A stretch of DNA of 10,915 nucleotides. Origin: Planctomycetota bacterium (GTDB taxonomy: Bacteria > Planctomycetota > Phycisphaerae > Sedimentisphaerales > Anaerobacaceae). The notes beneath the pieces were generated by a model. The model was not told the DNA's origin, did no database searches, and saw only the letters and a list, made by a program, of their open reading frames with translations. This document shows, in pieces, positions 1-6,449 of the stretch (within the stretch, counting starts at the first letter, position 1; every line of letters starts with the position of its first letter). A program made the position numbers and the translations under genes. The DNA is taken from assembly GCA_022567055.1 (NCBI GenBank), contig JADFHU010000117.1, forward strand, positions 1-10,915, given 5' to 3'.

Positions 1-140
1 TGTTTGGCCGTCTTCAGGTCACGGGCGGATTGCTGAACTGTGACGTTCAGTGAACTCTGGGACAGAAGCCGTTCGAGCAGTCTTCTGTCGACCTCGTCAT
101 CTTCAACGATGAGAATTCTGACGCCGCCATCCATCGTCAC
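1..140 (-). CDS. Response regulator receiver domain protein, N-terminal part (runs off left edge)
   Basis: Reading leftwards from 140, the frame stays open to base 1 and gives 46 residues. It contains the first strand of a CheY-like receiver domain, VRILIVEDDEVDRRLLERLL, including the acidic cluster E13-D14-D15 that binds Mg2+ in this family. The phosphoacceptor Asp and any output domain lie outside the window, so it could be a plain receiver, a transcription factor or part of a larger hybrid. I chose the GTG at 140 because a GGAG motif (152-149) lies 8 bases upstream. The in-frame ATG at 134 has the same motif 14 bases away, which is too far. It follows the complete receiver gene after about 99 bases on the same strand, so it is probably the next operon member. 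Confidence 0.72.
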   Translation of the reverse strand, partial: MTMDGGVRILIVEDDEVDRRLLERLLSQSSLNVTVQQSARDLKTAK

Positions 141-239
141 GGTCACATCTCCGCTTGCACAGCATCATCCTCAGAGTCCCCTGGCCCGAACACGTCGCGG
201 CGCCAGGCGGCCCGCGGTCGCGACCAAAAGCTCGGAGTT

Positions 240-644
240 TCATGCGTCATTGAGCGCTCTCTCGACTTTTTCGATGAGCTCATTGAAGTCGAATGGTTTG
301 GTGATGTAGTCGGCAATGCCATAGGCGGAAGCGGCGGCAATATCCTGGGTCCCATACTGAGCCGTCAGCATAATCACGGGGATGCCCGCAGTCTCAGGTT
401 TGGCCCTCAGCTCTTTGAGCATTTCATGACCATCCATCACCGGCATGCTGGTGTCCAGCAGGATCAAATCCGGCTGTTCCGCAGCAGCCTTCTCCAGACC
501 TTCTTGGCCATTTACGGCTGTGACCACCTGACAGTTGGAGAACTTCAGGCGATATTCGACGGTACTGATGAGATCCTGCTCATCATCCACAACCAGGATT
601 TTCGGCTGTTCAACCTTCTTCTGTGATTTAAAGAGTCCTAACAT
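240..644 (-). CDS. Stand-alone CheY-like response regulator receiver protein
   Basis: A 134-residue protein consisting of one receiver domain and no output domain. The motif KILVVDDEQD supplies the acidic pair D20/D21, and LILLDTSMPVMDG carries the probable phosphoacceptor D64. T94 (in IMLTA) and K116 (in YITKPF) are the conserved switch residues, so all catalytic positions are present. The first 14 residues (MLGLFKSQKKVEQP) are a short basic/hydrophobic extension not needed for the fold; it could contact a partner or the membrane. The start is supported by GAGGA ending 6 bases before the ATG. It begins 43 bases after the secretin stop on the same strand, which suggests cotranscription. By analogy with PilG/PilH-type proteins it may relay a phosphorylation signal to the filament motor, but that is inference. 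No histidine kinase is visible here. Confidence 0.93.
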   Translation of the reverse strand: MLGLFKSQKKVEQPKILVVDDEQDLISTVEYRLKFSNCQVVTAVNGQEGLEKAAAEQPDLILLDTSMPVMDGHEMLKELRAKPETAGIPVIMLTAQYGTQDIAAASAYGIADYITKPFDFNELIEKVERALNDA

Positions 645-687
645 TAGAGTTCCTCACAATGGACTGGCCCCTACGACAGTCTTCTGA

Positions 688-2544
688 TTATCTCGCGACA
701 GCCTGTGTCGAGTGTGTTGGCTTTTCCCGCGGCCCAGGCGCACCGGTGATCGGGACCGTCTTTTTCAATTGGTGCACTCGCTGCATAACGCCATTGGGAA
801 CGGGGCTTCCGTCGTAGAGATGAGGCGACAGGAGAATCACCAGTTCCATGTTCTCCACGATGTCCTTCGTTCTCCTGAACAGGCCGCCCACCCAGGGGAG
901 ATCCCCCAGAATGGGGATCTGGTCCCTTTGAGTCGTCTTTTCCTGCCGTCGCAAGCCACCCATGATCACAATCTCGCCATCCTTCAGGAGCAAGGAGGTG
1001 CTTTCGCTACGGCTGTCCACCACGGGCACGCCGCCGCTGCTTTCGCCGGTCCGAACGCTCTGCGTCGTGCTCACCTCCAGAAGAATGGCATTGTCCTCGG
1101 TCACTGTCGCAGTGACCTCCAGAGTCACACCCACATTCTTGAACTGGGTGGCCGCAAAAGAGCCTCCCGCCGAAAAGGACTGATTTTCGGTGTAGGGGAT
1201 CTCCTCATTCGCCGAAATCGTCGCTGTCTTGCCGCTGAGAACCATGACGCGGGGACTCGCAATAATCTCCACATGTCTCTTTCGTTGAATCGCATGGACC
1301 AACGCACGCACCGTTCCGACAATCACGCTGAAATCGCCACCGGCACCGAGCGTGTTGAATGCCGTCGCAGTCCCCAAGGTTGCAGCGTCTTCAACGATTG
1401 AGGTGAGTCGGTCGCCATCCCCGGTCAGATTCTGCCGGTACCCGACCGGACTGCGAACCTCCGTGAGCATGTCCCAGTTGATGCCAATTTCCTTGTCATC
1501 ATCCAACTGGACCTCCATGAGAACCACCTCCACCATGATCTGCCTGGGCATCTTGTCGGCGTTCCTGATCTGGGCCAGGAGTTGGCCCAAACTCTCCTGT
1601 GTGTCACTAACAATGAGGGTGTTGGTTTCTTGGTTGGCTTGTACGCTGCCATACTGAGTCACCATCTTGGTCAGGATGGGGACAAGATTTTCGGCATCCA
1701 AAAACCTTAGATTGACCGTCTCGATGATCAATCCCGCGGTCTCCCGGTCGATCTTCACGACTTCGTCTAGAATCAGGTTGACATTCTTGACCAGGTCGCA
1801 GACCACCAGAGAGTTGGTGCGCTCCACCACCGAAATGGTACCGAATTCAGAGAGTAGGTTCACCAGGGCTTCCTGAGCGCTCTTGGCGTCGATGTGGGTC
1901 AACAGGATGGGTTCCACGATTAACCCTGCCGTGGGTTGATCCAGCTTCACGAGTTCGGCCACCATGGCCTCCACGTGGCTCAGCACATCGCAGATAATAA
2001 TCGTATTCGACTTGGGCACGATCACTATGTGACCGTTCTGAGAGGCGATTTTCAAGAGCACCTCGGCGGCCTTCTGGGCGTCTAGGTAATTCAGTCCAAT
2101 GGCTTTAACCGTCAAGGTCTTGACGGGCCGGTCCGCTTTTTCAATCTCTGCGACGATGCGTTTCAGGTTGTCACTCGTGTCGAACACAACCAGCGTGTTG
2201 CTCCCCTTTTGCGGCCTCATCCGCCCCGCTGGGGAACTTAAGCAGGCGAAGGCCTCGCTGGCGTCCTCCGCACTGATATAGCGCAGCTCTATCGTCTCTA
2301 GAAACAGTTCAGCAGGCGGGGCCGTGTCACCCCTGGTGCTGGCTTCGAGTCTCCTCACCATCTCTTCTGTGTTTTGTCTGTTCTTCTTGAGGATCGAGGC
2401 AAATGGATTTCCTCTGCGGACTTGGGAGCCTCTGAATCCCGGCCCAAGTTTTCCCTGCCCACTGCCCGATTGACCCCAGGCGATGTCCGCTCCCATCGAC
2501 ACGATGATGAGCCATACTCCAACTCGTTTCAATACATCAATCAT
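688..2544 (-). CDS. gspD: Secretin (GspD/PilQ family outer-membrane channel) with four N1-like modules
   Basis: A 618-residue outer-membrane secretin subunit forming the multimeric pore for pseudopilus or cargo. Residues 1-24 look like a signal peptide (MIDVLKRVGVWLIIVS..., ending near AWG-Q). A polar linker (25-78) is followed by four Secretin_N (N1-like) modules at about 80-140, 143-204, 207-268 and 271-332. Each has an SNT-L/I-hydrophobic motif, with its Asn at 116, 180, 244 and 308. The secretin core follows (about 333-576), with ASPRVMVLSGKTATI, the signature VPVVDSRSESTSLLLKDGE, PILGDLPWVGGLFR and LVILLSPHL. A Pro/basic tail of about 40 residues may be the S-domain region, but no pilotin is seen. 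I prefer the ATG at 2544 because AAGGAGG lies 9 bases upstream; the ATG at 2574 has no ribosome binding site. The start overlaps the PilO-like stop by 8 bases. The usual N0/STN domain is not recognisable. Confidence 0.93.
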   Translation of the reverse strand: MIDVLKRVGVWLIIVSMGADIAWGQSGSGQGKLGPGFRGSQVRRGNPFASILKKNRQNTEEMVRRLEASTRGDTAPPAELFLETIELRYISAEDASEAFACLSSPAGRMRPQKGSNTLVVFDTSDNLKRIVAEIEKADRPVKTLTVKAIGLNYLDAQKAAEVLLKIASQNGHIVIVPKSNTIIICDVLSHVEAMVAELVKLDQPTAGLIVEPILLTHIDAKSAQEALVNLLSEFGTISVVERTNSLVVCDLVKNVNLILDEVVKIDRETAGLIIETVNLRFLDAENLVPILTKMVTQYGSVQANQETNTLIVSDTQESLGQLLAQIRNADKMPRQIMVEVVLMEVQLDDDKEIGINWDMLTEVRSPVGYRQNLTGDGDRLTSIVEDAATLGTATAFNTLGAGGDFSVIVGTVRALVHAIQRKRHVEIIASPRVMVLSGKTATISANEEIPYTENQSFSAGGSFAATQFKNVGVTLEVTATVTEDNAILLEVSTTQSVRTGESSGGVPVVDSRSESTSLLLKDGEIVIMGGLRRQEKTTQRDQIPILGDLPWVGGLFRRTKDIVENMELVILLSPHLYDGSPVPNGVMQRVHQLKKTVPITGAPGPREKPTHSTQAVAR

Positions 2545-3139
2545 TTGACGGGGCCTCCTTCTCCTCAATGACATAGATCGTCATGGCCAGATGGCACTCT
2601 AATCGACCTCCTTCGTCATCAAGCATCCGAATTGTCAGTGAATTAATCCAAATCTTGCGATCCCTCCCCTGCACTCTTTTGACGAAGGCCGTCAAGCCGT
2701 TGTAGTCCCCGACGACCGACACTTCTGCCTCCACGGCATCTATGATGCTCATGTCCCCCATCTCCGCACCAAAAATGGAGACTGGCTCGTCGGAAAGATC
2801 AACGGCCGTGACCCAACAGCCATACTGTTCGGCCACGGCGGCAAACTCTTGAGGTAGGTCTCTGGCCTGCGCGTAGGTAAAGAGGGTCCCACTCAGATCG
2901 TCCAACTTCTTGTTGATTTGATCGAGCATTTCGCGACGACGAACCACCAGGTCCTGCAGTTCGTCCTTTTCCCTGGCAATGTCATCCAGGACCGGTTCAT
3001 AGTTTTGCACGGCCCGCAAATAGTCCACATGGGGGGCCACGATCCAGCTGTACATAGCCACCGCCGCAACGAGAACGAGACCCATCAGCACCGCGCCCGC
3101 CTGTGATCCATCGAATTTCACTAAGCTCTTTGCTCCCAC
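2537..3139 (-). CDS. pilO: PilO/GspM-like inner-membrane assembly platform protein
   Basis: A 200-residue bitopic inner-membrane protein. A short cytoplasmic segment (1-14) precedes one membrane helix (about 15-35), then a heptad-like charged coiled coil (about 45-83, many D/E/K/R with spaced L/I) and a periplasmic alpha/beta region (about 95-192) compatible with the ferredoxin-like fold of PilO and GspM. No single diagnostic motif exists for the family. The call rests on this architecture, the length, and the position between the PilM-PilN fusion (26-base gap) and the secretin (8-base overlap). It would pair with the PilN-like part of the upstream protein to form the inner-membrane alignment complex. 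The start is GTG at 3139 with an AGAGGG-type ribosome binding site about 8 bases upstream. No PilP/GspC gene follows, which is unusual for a pilO locus. Confidence 0.82.
   Translation of the reverse strand: MGAKSLVKFDGSQAGAVLMGLVLVAAVAMYSWIVAPHVDYLRAVQNYEPVLDDIAREKDELQDLVVRRREMLDQINKKLDDLSGTLFTYAQARDLPQEFAAVAEQYGCWVTAVDLSDEPVSIFGAEMGDMSIIDAVEAEVSVVGDYNGLTAFVKRVQGRDRKIWINSLTIRMLDDEGGRLECHLAMTIYVIEEKEAPSND
2554..2560 (-). promoter_or_regulatory. Ribosome binding site of the secretin gene
   Basis: A perfect AAGGAGG on the minus strand, 9 bases before the ATG at 2544. It lies inside the end of the upstream PilO-like gene. It decides the secretin start in favour of 2544 over 2574 and permits translation independent of, or coupled to, the upstream gene. 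Confidence 0.8.
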
Positions 3140-3165
3140 GCCTAAGGCCCTCTTCTCGATATAGC

Positions 3166-4734
3166 TTAGATTCCCGACGTGGCCACTACGTTGCAGGCAA
3201 TTTGGTAGCGCACCAGACCACGCTGGTCATCATCCTGTCCCGTATTCGTTATCTGCGCGACGACCACCTGGTCGGACTCGTTCAATCGGTTCGTAAAGGC
3301 GGCGACCAAATCGACATGTCTGGCCTGACCATCGATCACGATGGCCTGTTCCAGTCCACTTTCCAGTTTCGTGACACGCAGGTCGTCCGGAGTCATATCC
3401 CTGACATCGGCCAGAAACTCGCCCCAGTTGATCTCGCGCCGAGATTTCAAGATCTCTTTCAGCCGTTTCGGTACGGCGGCAGTCCGCTCGATGCGTGCTT
3501 CCAGTTCTCTGCGGGTATCGACCATGGTGGCCGTGTTGGACAGACCCATTTGCGAGCGTTTTTTGGCAATAATCTGTCGCGTTTCATCTGTTTTGACCAT
3601 GAGGCCCATGACGGCCAGCCCCATAAAAAGCAGGATAACCGCAACCGCCACGGCCGCATACAGGGCGTTCTGTTGGGCACGCTTGAGGCGGGCGACGGCC
3701 AAGGGCAAGAGGTTGAGATGCGGAACACCGGACGCCTCCGTGAGGAGCCGCAGGGCGTGTCCAACGGCGGCGACAGAGGTGTCCTGAATAGACACATTTT
3801 CGCTCACCTCCAATGCCAGGGCGTCACCGATATTTTCGGTCGAAATCACCTCACATTTGGCGCCGTTCGTCGCCTTTTCGAGTTGGGCCTGGAAATTGTC
3901 CGCCAGCGGAAATTGTGTGTCGGTGATGATGTTGATTTCCCAGGGCATGGGGCTGTCCAGGACTTCGATCTCATAGTACTGCAGGATCGCCTTGATCTCC
4001 TGCTCGAGTTGCAGTCCGAGTTTCTTGGGATGCTGTTTGAGATCCGCGATGTCCCGCATGCGGACATAGTCCACGGAATGCCGCCGAAAGACACAGAGTG
4101 TCAACTGGCCGTCTCTAAAGAAGACAAAGAGGAGATTGCAGCCAAACCGACTGACGATCCGGCGTTCGTACAGGGCGCGCGCGAGCCCCATCAGGCTAGG
4201 CTCCACCACGTCCACGTCCACGCGGGCCTGGCGACAGGCGCTGACCAGCGCGTCGGTCTTTTTCGAGTCGGTCCCCACGGCCAGGAGGCGTCCCGGCCCG
4301 TTTGCCGGGTTTAAACCGGTATAGTCGGAGAGCACCTCCACTCCGGCCAAGGCCACGCACTGTTTGATCTCCCGTTGAACGTACTGTCCAATGTTGCAGG
4401 GTGTACTCTTCGGCATCTCGATCGTCTGCACCAGCAGAGGCTTGACGGACAGAGACAGCACCGTCTGAGAGACAGTCCGTTTTTTGCAGGAACGCCTCAA
4501 ATCAACAATCACTTTCTGCAGAGCCGCGGGATCCACGATGTGACCATCTTCAATGCACGCGGCAGGGACGGGTGCTCGCGCCGCCTCAATGAGCGTTGTG
4601 ACACCACCCTGCTGCTTGACGATGGCCAGACTGACTTGAGTCTCCGTGATGTCCACACCCAACGTGATTCTGCGTCGTCCATGCACACTCTTCTTCTTGG
4701 GGCGTGCCCTGGCTTTCTTCAAGAGCAGTTTCAT
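3166..4734 (-). CDS. pilM: PilM-PilN fusion (GspL-like) assembly platform protein
   Basis: A 522-residue protein joining two usually separate type IV pilus proteins. Residues 1-22 are a very basic leader. Residues about 23-335 form a PilM/actin-like cytoplasmic domain, with TLGVDITETQVSLAIV in the phosphate-1 position, ...VEPSLMGLARALYE, and a second core strand pair near 200-225. Residues 339-344 read HLNLLP, the NLLP motif by which PilN normally docks onto PilM. This is followed by a membrane helix (about 357-379), a charged coiled coil (380-432) and a periplasmic PilN domain (435-518, INWGEFLADV). The architecture equals that of T2SS GspL: actin-like domain, membrane helix, periplasmic domain. 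Its ATG overlaps the stop of the PilX-like gene as ATGA, and GAGG lies 8 bases upstream. The Gly after the phosphate-1 Asp and the Asp of the phosphate-2 motif seem to be lost, so ATP binding is doubtful. Confidence 0.9.
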   Translation of the reverse strand: MKLLLKKARARPKKKSVHGRRRITLGVDITETQVSLAIVKQQGGVTTLIEAARAPVPAACIEDGHIVDPAALQKVIVDLRRSCKKRTVSQTVLSLSVKPLLVQTIEMPKSTPCNIGQYVQREIKQCVALAGVEVLSDYTGLNPANGPGRLLAVGTDSKKTDALVSACRQARVDVDVVEPSLMGLARALYERRIVSRFGCNLLFVFFRDGQLTLCVFRRHSVDYVRMRDIADLKQHPKKLGLQLEQEIKAILQYYEIEVLDSPMPWEINIITDTQFPLADNFQAQLEKATNGAKCEVISTENIGDALALEVSENVSIQDTSVAAVGHALRLLTEASGVPHLNLLPLAVARLKRAQQNALYAAVAVAVILLFMGLAVMGLMVKTDETRQIIAKKRSQMGLSNTATMVDTRRELEARIERTAAVPKRLKEILKSRREINWGEFLADVRDMTPDDLRVTKLESGLEQAIVIDGQARHVDLVAAFTNRLNESDQVVVAQITNTGQDDDQRGLVRYQIACNVVATSGI

Positions 4735-5117
4735 TCGTTGATCCTCAGTGTGTCGATGCGAACGACGTGGGGCGGTCCTGAGGCTGCGATGGTCACATCC
4801 GCCGACACTTTCGCCACGTAACTCTGACCGGTTGTCCCGGTTGATTCAATCGTGCCGCCACTGACGGTCACGGTGTAGGTCCCATTATTAAAGCTCTTGG
4901 CGGTAAACCCTGTCGTCCAACTCGAATCGTTGCGGATCTCGTACAACGCGTCATTCAGACCCGCCTCGGCCTGTGCCAGCGCCTCCGCAGCATAGACTTG
5001 GTTTTGCATCAACTGGATCTCCTCCGTGTTCATTTCCAGGATGGCCATGACAATCGTCGCCAGAAAAGCAACCACGAACACCACCATCATCAGAGCGGAC
5101 CCCTCTTTTCGATACAT
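4731..5117 (-). CDS. PilX/GspK-like minor pseudopilin
   Basis: A 128-residue prepilin-like protein. MYRKEG is a short basic leader ending in Gly6, followed by SALMMVVFVVAFLATIVMAI, a hydrophobic helix, then TEEIQLMQNQVYAAEALAQA and EAGLNDALYEIR. This matches the PilX_N pattern in which a hydrophobic helix runs into an A-x-x-A-E-A-x-x-x helix. The usual Glu at +5 of the mature protein is absent (Met), as is common in GspK and PilX, the subunits believed to sit at the filament tip. The C-terminal half is a small beta-rich domain, far shorter than classical GspK (about 300 residues), so PilX-like is the safer name. The ATG at 5117 has AGAGGG (5131-5126) 8 bases upstream; starts at 5147 and 5168 lack a site. 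It overlaps the PilM-PilN gene by 4 bases. Confidence 0.82.
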   Translation of the reverse strand: MYRKEGSALMMVVFVVAFLATIVMAILEMNTEEIQLMQNQVYAAEALAQAEAGLNDALYEIRNDSSWTTGFTAKSFNNGTYTVTVSGGTIESTGTTGQSYVAKVSADVTIAASGPPHVVRIDTLRINE

Positions 5118-5392
5118 TGCCCATTCCCTCTCTAACCTGATCTCCATGTAAAAATAAAACGCTCCCACGACGAGTGAACTCTACCCAGTACACGTCACCC
5201 CTTGCTTCGGCATCCGGCGCGGCGAGCCTTATCTGACCTCAGTCGCTTCTGGGTGCAACCTAGACATCTTGCGACGAGAAGACGCCGCAGGGCGTTGGTC
5301 CAATTCCTATCGGACGCGAGTTTCGGTACCGCAGGAATAAAGATCAAACGCCCTCTTACCGTCCTATATTTTCTTGGCGCTGTCACACGCCC

Positions 5393-5422
5393 GGAGCGTC
5401 TCAAGCCGATAACTCACGCTCC
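5393..5422 (-). other. Inverted repeat downstream of the GspI-like gene (hairpin 2)
   Basis: The minus strand reads GGAGCGT, 16 bases, ACGCTCC, giving a perfect 7-bp stem. It begins 33 bases after the GspI-like stop and is not followed by a T tract. It is therefore not a typical intrinsic terminator; it might slow polymerase or protect or process the mRNA. Confidence 0.45.
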
Positions 5423-5441
5423 TAGCGGCCCGTTTCGCTAG
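5422..5441 (-). other. Inverted repeat immediately after the GspI-like gene (hairpin 1)
   Basis: The minus strand reads CTAGCG, 8 bases, CGCTAG: a perfect 6-bp stem starting about 14 bases after the GspI-like stop codon. It abuts the next inverted repeat, sharing one base. No T tract follows. The 9-bp sequence acgcgtttc (plus strand) is also repeated at 5445-5453 and 5462-5470, straddling the stop codon. Confidence 0.45.
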
Positions 5442-5454
5442 CGGACGCGTTTCC

Positions 5455-5889
5455 CTAGGCAACGCGTTTCGCGCAGAGCGTGGTAAGCGTGATCACGACT
5501 TCGGAAGAACTGAGGGTGCTGTTCCCATCGCGGTCGAACCCGACCGCCACGGAAATGGTCTTGAGGGCAGAGCCGCCATCGTCAGTCACATTGCACAGGT
5601 AGGATCCGTCCAGTACCACATTGCTCGCCGACGTCGACGTCGAGAAACTATAGATCAGTTGGATCTTGATCTCATCCAGCTTGGCCTGGGCCAGAGTGAG
5701 GCTCCTCGTTTTCTGGTCAACCAGGCGGGCCGTGACCTGCCCCACGGTAAGGGCCTTGAGAATGGGAATCAAGCTGCTCAACAGCAGCGCGGAGGCCACG
5801 ACCACTTCGACGAGGGTGACGCCCAAACGGCGTCTCCTGGAACGGTTCAGCCGTGGGCGCTTGACATATAGAGTGCGCCACCCATTCAT
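5455..5889 (-). CDS. GspI/PilV-like minor pseudopilin
   Basis: A 144-residue prepilin-like protein. A strongly basic leader (residues 1-23, with R-P-R-L-N-R-S-R-R-R-R-L-G) ends at Gly23, followed by mature VTLVEVVVASALLLSSLIPI, with the conserved Glu at +5 (E28). The segment SLTLAQAKLDEIK (about 63-75) closely resembles the GspI motif after the helix. The C-terminal domain is small and beta-rich, with two Cys (C99 and C139) that could pair. Near the C-terminus, DRDGNSTLSSSE (119-130) has the spacing of an EF-hand calcium loop. I take the ATG at 5889, 2 bases after the stop of the GspH-like gene. A GTG at 5907 would overlap that gene and has no ribosome binding site; the ATG site itself is weak, so coupling is likely. 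GspI versus PilV cannot be separated from sequence alone. Confidence 0.82.
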   Translation of the reverse strand: MNGWRTLYVKRPRLNRSRRRRLGVTLVEVVVASALLLSSLIPILKALTVGQVTARLVDQKTRSLTLAQAKLDEIKIQLIYSFSTSTSASNVVLDGSYLCNVTDDGGSALKTISVAVGFDRDGNSTLSSSEVVITLTTLCAKRVA

Positions 5890-5891
5890 GA

Positions 5892-6425
5892 TCAACTCGT
5901 CGTGCACAACACACTGCCGGTAGCGGAGGTGATCGTGAGGGTAAATGTTTTCCCGTTGGCTGAAACGGTAATCTGCGTCCCGCTGCCCGATTTCAAGTTG
6001 CCGAGGGGTCCGAAGTCGAAATTCGTGTTGCCGGGACAGGTGACCGTCACATTGGGTGCGAATGAAAAAGAATCTACGACACTGCTCGTAGCGAGATTCT
6101 TGATGTCATAGCCGGTGAAAGGGGAGGACCCTGTCATGACCACCTGGTAGCCTTGGGTGTTCGAAACCGCGTCCCGCAGCGCCATCGACCGGGACCGGCG
6201 CAGATCGGTGACGAGTTTGCGTGCCACACCATTGGCCGCCTTTTGACGCACCGCGCCGAACTGCAGACGTGGAACCGCGATGAACGCAAAAGCACCAGCG
6301 ATCGCCACAACGACGATCAACTCCACCAGGGTATAGGCATTGGGATGTTTCAAGAGCACGCGTCCCAGAAAAAGGGGACACCCCGGCACTTCGGCCATCC
6401 CCGTGGTTTGCTTGGTACGTCCCAT
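5892..6425 (-). CDS. GspH/FimT-like minor pseudopilin
   Basis: Up to 177 residues. The prepilin helix is YTLVELIVVVAIAGAFAFIA from residue 31, with the conserved Glu at +5 (E35) and Pro52 ending the first helical segment. KLVTDLRRSRSMALRDAV (70-87) is the typical GspH helix, and the beta-rich C-terminal domain with FDFGPLGNL and ITVSANGKTFTLTI (137-165) fits the GspH fold. C130 and C174 may form a disulfide. The residue before the cleavage point is Ala30 rather than the usual Gly. The start is uncertain. The ATG at 6425, 24 bases after the GspG stop, has no ribosome binding site and implies a 30-residue leader. A TTG at 6353 would give a normal 6-residue leader (MKHPNA) with GGGA 9 bases upstream. 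I keep the longer frame as the outer limit. Confidence 0.8.
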   Translation of the reverse strand: MGRTKQTTGMAEVPGCPLFLGRVLLKHPNAYTLVELIVVVAIAGAFAFIAVPRLQFGAVRQKAANGVARKLVTDLRRSRSMALRDAVSNTQGYQVVMTGSSPFTGYDIKNLATSSVVDSFSFAPNVTVTCPGNTNFDFGPLGNLKSGSGTQITVSANGKTFTLTITSATGSVLCTTS

Positions 6426-6449
6426 GCGAGAGCACGGTCGGTCACAGAC

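Larger units (their letters stand above)
5118..5454. other. 337-bp stretch without a convincing gene, between GspI-like and PilX-like genes
   Basis: This is the largest gap inside the operon. Short open frames exist on both strands (plus 5202-5441, minus 5404-5195), but both start at TTG, lack ribosome binding sites and encode Arg-rich sequence with no membrane helix or prepilin motif. I find no FTLIE-like segment in any minus-strand frame. The gspI-proximal end carries two inverted repeats (listed separately), and the PilX ribosome binding site is at 5131-5126. The rest may be a structured leader RNA, an internal promoter or the eroded remains of a gspJ/pilW gene. I cannot decide between these. 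Confidence 0.6.

Noticed and set aside
143..250. 35-codon minus-strand frame overlapping the end of the first receiver gene and stopping just before the second
   Set aside because: It begins at an ATG within the receiver's last codons with only a weak ribosome binding site, and encodes an unremarkable charged peptide. It could be a coupling ORF, but nothing beyond position supports it.
712..1401. Plus-strand open frame opposite the secretin
   Set aside because: Antisense to the conserved secretin core; low-complexity composition rich in Arg and His, no domain.
3103..4314. Long plus-strand open frame (403 codons) opposite the PilM-PilN gene
   Set aside because: It is antisense to a gene with clear domain structure and conserved overlaps. 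Its translation is His/Gln/Arg/Asp-rich with no recognisable domain, as expected for a mirror frame.
5195..5441. Short open frames on both strands in the gap before the PilX-like gene
   Set aside because: Both start at TTG, have no ribosome binding site, and encode Arg-rich peptides without membrane or prepilin signals.
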